Made by a program: the position numbers and the translations under genes. DNA of 64,000 nucleotides, taken from Hallella multisaccharivorax DSM 17128 (GTDB lineage Bacteria > Bacteroidota > Bacteroidia > Bacteroidales > Bacteroidaceae). The DNA lies in the NCBI RefSeq assembly GCF_000218235.1, contig NZ_GL945017.1, forward strand, positions 585,297 to 649,296, written 5' to 3'. Shown here one piece after another: positions 63,312 through 64,000 of this stretch. The notes beneath the pieces were generated by a model. It did no database searches, was not told where the DNA came from, and saw only the letters and a program-made list of their open reading frames with translations. Positions within the stretch are counted from its first letter, which is position 1. The number at the start of each line of letters is the position of its first letter.

Positions 63312-64000
63312 ATGATAAGACCTAACAAGAAAGTTAAGTGGGGTGCCTCCCTGCTTCTTACTGCAGGTTTGCTGTCTTTTCCCTGGCAAGTTCTCGCCTC
63401 AGGGCATGTCTCTTTGATACAGGATGGAAATGGCATGATGGTGCTTCAGGCACAGCGTATGACGGTAAAAGACGTTTTCGATTACATTGAGAAAAACAGT
63501 GGCTACACGTTCGCTTATGACAACAATGTGCGAAGCCGTCTTAACGATGAAGTCAATGTCTCTCTAAAAGGCCGTTCCGTGGAAAGCATCGTCTCTGAAC
63601 TTTGTCAGGCTGAGGGGTTGAGATATATCATCTCCGACAAGCAGGTGCTTATTAAGACAGGTCGCGGCAGAACTGTCAACAGTCCTGCTGTATCCCAGGA
63701 CAACAGACTCACGGTGAAGGGTACCATCATTGATGCGAAGGGAGAGCCTCTCACGGGAGCTACCGTCATGGTGAAAGGCAGTACGCTGGGTACCGTGACA
63801 GACATCGATGGAAACTTCTCATTGAATGTGCCTGACAAGGCCATACTTGTTGTCAGCTACGTAGGTTTCAATCCTAAGGAGGTGACGGTGGGCAGTAAGA
63901 GCAGCATCAATATCACCATGTCGGAAGATGCCAATATGCTCAATGAGCTTGTCGTCATTGGTTATGGTCAGGTGAAAAAGAACGACCTCACGGGATCCGT
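63312..64000 (+). CDS. SusC/RagA-family receptor with STN signalling domain, N-terminal part
   Basis: About 229 residues to the right edge. Signal peptide MIRPNKKVKW...VLAS, then an STN (secretin/TonB N-terminal) domain (MTVKDVFDYIEKNSGYTFAYD...SVESIVSELCQAEGL). A carboxypeptidase-regulatory-like domain follows (GEPLTGATVMVKGST...GNFSL), then the plug start (ELVVIGYGQVKKNDLTGSV). STN domains contact FecR in the periplasm, so this is the sensor of the sigma/anti-sigma pair. Substrate unknown. No lesions seen. Confidence 0.95.
   Translation, partial: MIRPNKKVKWGASLLLTAGLLSFPWQVLASGHVSLIQDGNGMMVLQAQRMTVKDVFDYIEKNSGYTFAYDNNVRSRLNDEVNVSLKGRSVESIVSELCQAEGLRYIISDKQVLIKTGRGRTVNSPAVSQDNRLTVKGTIIDAKGEPLTGATVMVKGSTLGTVTDIDGNFSLNVPDKAILVVSYVGFNPKEVTVGSKSSINITMSEDANMLNELVVIGYGQVKKNDLTGS

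Overview
The window is a chromosomal segment from a member of the Bacteroidales, most like Prevotella or a close relative. The evidence is SusC/RagA-type TonB-dependent porins at both edges, a hybrid sensor fused to an AraC domain, a fimbrillin-like lipoprotein, FecR/ECF-sigma signalling, a PorZ-like type IX secretion protein, many lipoboxes, and repeated promoters of the Bacteroidetes form (-33 TTTG, about 19-21 bp, -7 TAnnTTTG).

Layout. 1-4.7 kb: 5' part of a SusC gene, a periplasmic-binding/AraC hybrid regulator without an ATPase domain, and mannose-1-phosphate guanylyltransferase. 4.8-11.9 kb: pyridoxamine kinase, AspT/YidE transporter, RluA-type pseudouridine synthase, a MazF/PemK-like toxin-antitoxin pair bracketed by a duplicated rluA 3' end, greA with a promoter-terminator leader, a HIT protein and a DUF4294 protein. 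12-14.8 kb: fimbrillin-like lipoprotein, a small orphan protein, and a gap with a (GT)14 tract. 14.7-29.5 kb: housekeeping genes (leuS, yitT-like, rdgB, porZ-like, nucleoside kinase, Na/Pi transporter, SNF2 helicase) and a lipoprotein/beta-barrel pair. 29.6-36.7 kb: tRNA-Leu(CAA), then an AT-rich island with a truncated sigma factor, methyltransferase, glycosyltransferase, IS110 transposase, an intact LytS/LytTR two-component pair and small lipoproteins. 36.8-45.3 kb: desulfoferrodoxin and a glycan/LPS-type locus (four glycosyltransferase genes or remnants, two Kdo-kinase-like proteins) with a type II NADH dehydrogenase, a GH35 remnant and an alpha/beta hydrolase. 45.4-49.8 kb: ComM-like ATPase, thioredoxin-like lipoprotein, TPR/OmpA-like lipoprotein, tRNA-Leu(UAA). 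49.9-56.1 kb: a second AT-rich, decayed stretch with mobile-element-like fragments, a broken C10 (streptopain-family) protease, a LytTR regulator beside a collapsed LytS kinase, and a broken IS256 element. 56.2-56.6 kb: a dense cluster of DnaA boxes, candidate oriC. 56.7-61.3 kb: GT9 and DUF4254 genes, then acpP-fabF-rnc. 61.4-64 kb: a 22-bp tandem palindrome array, then an ECF sigma - FecR - SusC (with STN domain) signalling unit running off the edge.

How it fits together. The two edges carry nutrient-uptake loci under two different regulatory designs. The two AT-rich stretches hold versions of the same set of parts (LytS, LytTR, small lipoprotein, C10-protease-like sequence) in opposite gene order, and the second copy is largely broken. 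The most notable non-coding signals are the DnaA-box cluster, the 22-bp palindrome array, the CACGTG palindromes near 1.3 and 37.3 kb, and the duplicated rluA tail around the toxin-antitoxin cassette. No wholly new multigene system can be shown from sequence alone; the LytTR/C10/lipoprotein set is the best candidate for one that is poorly described.
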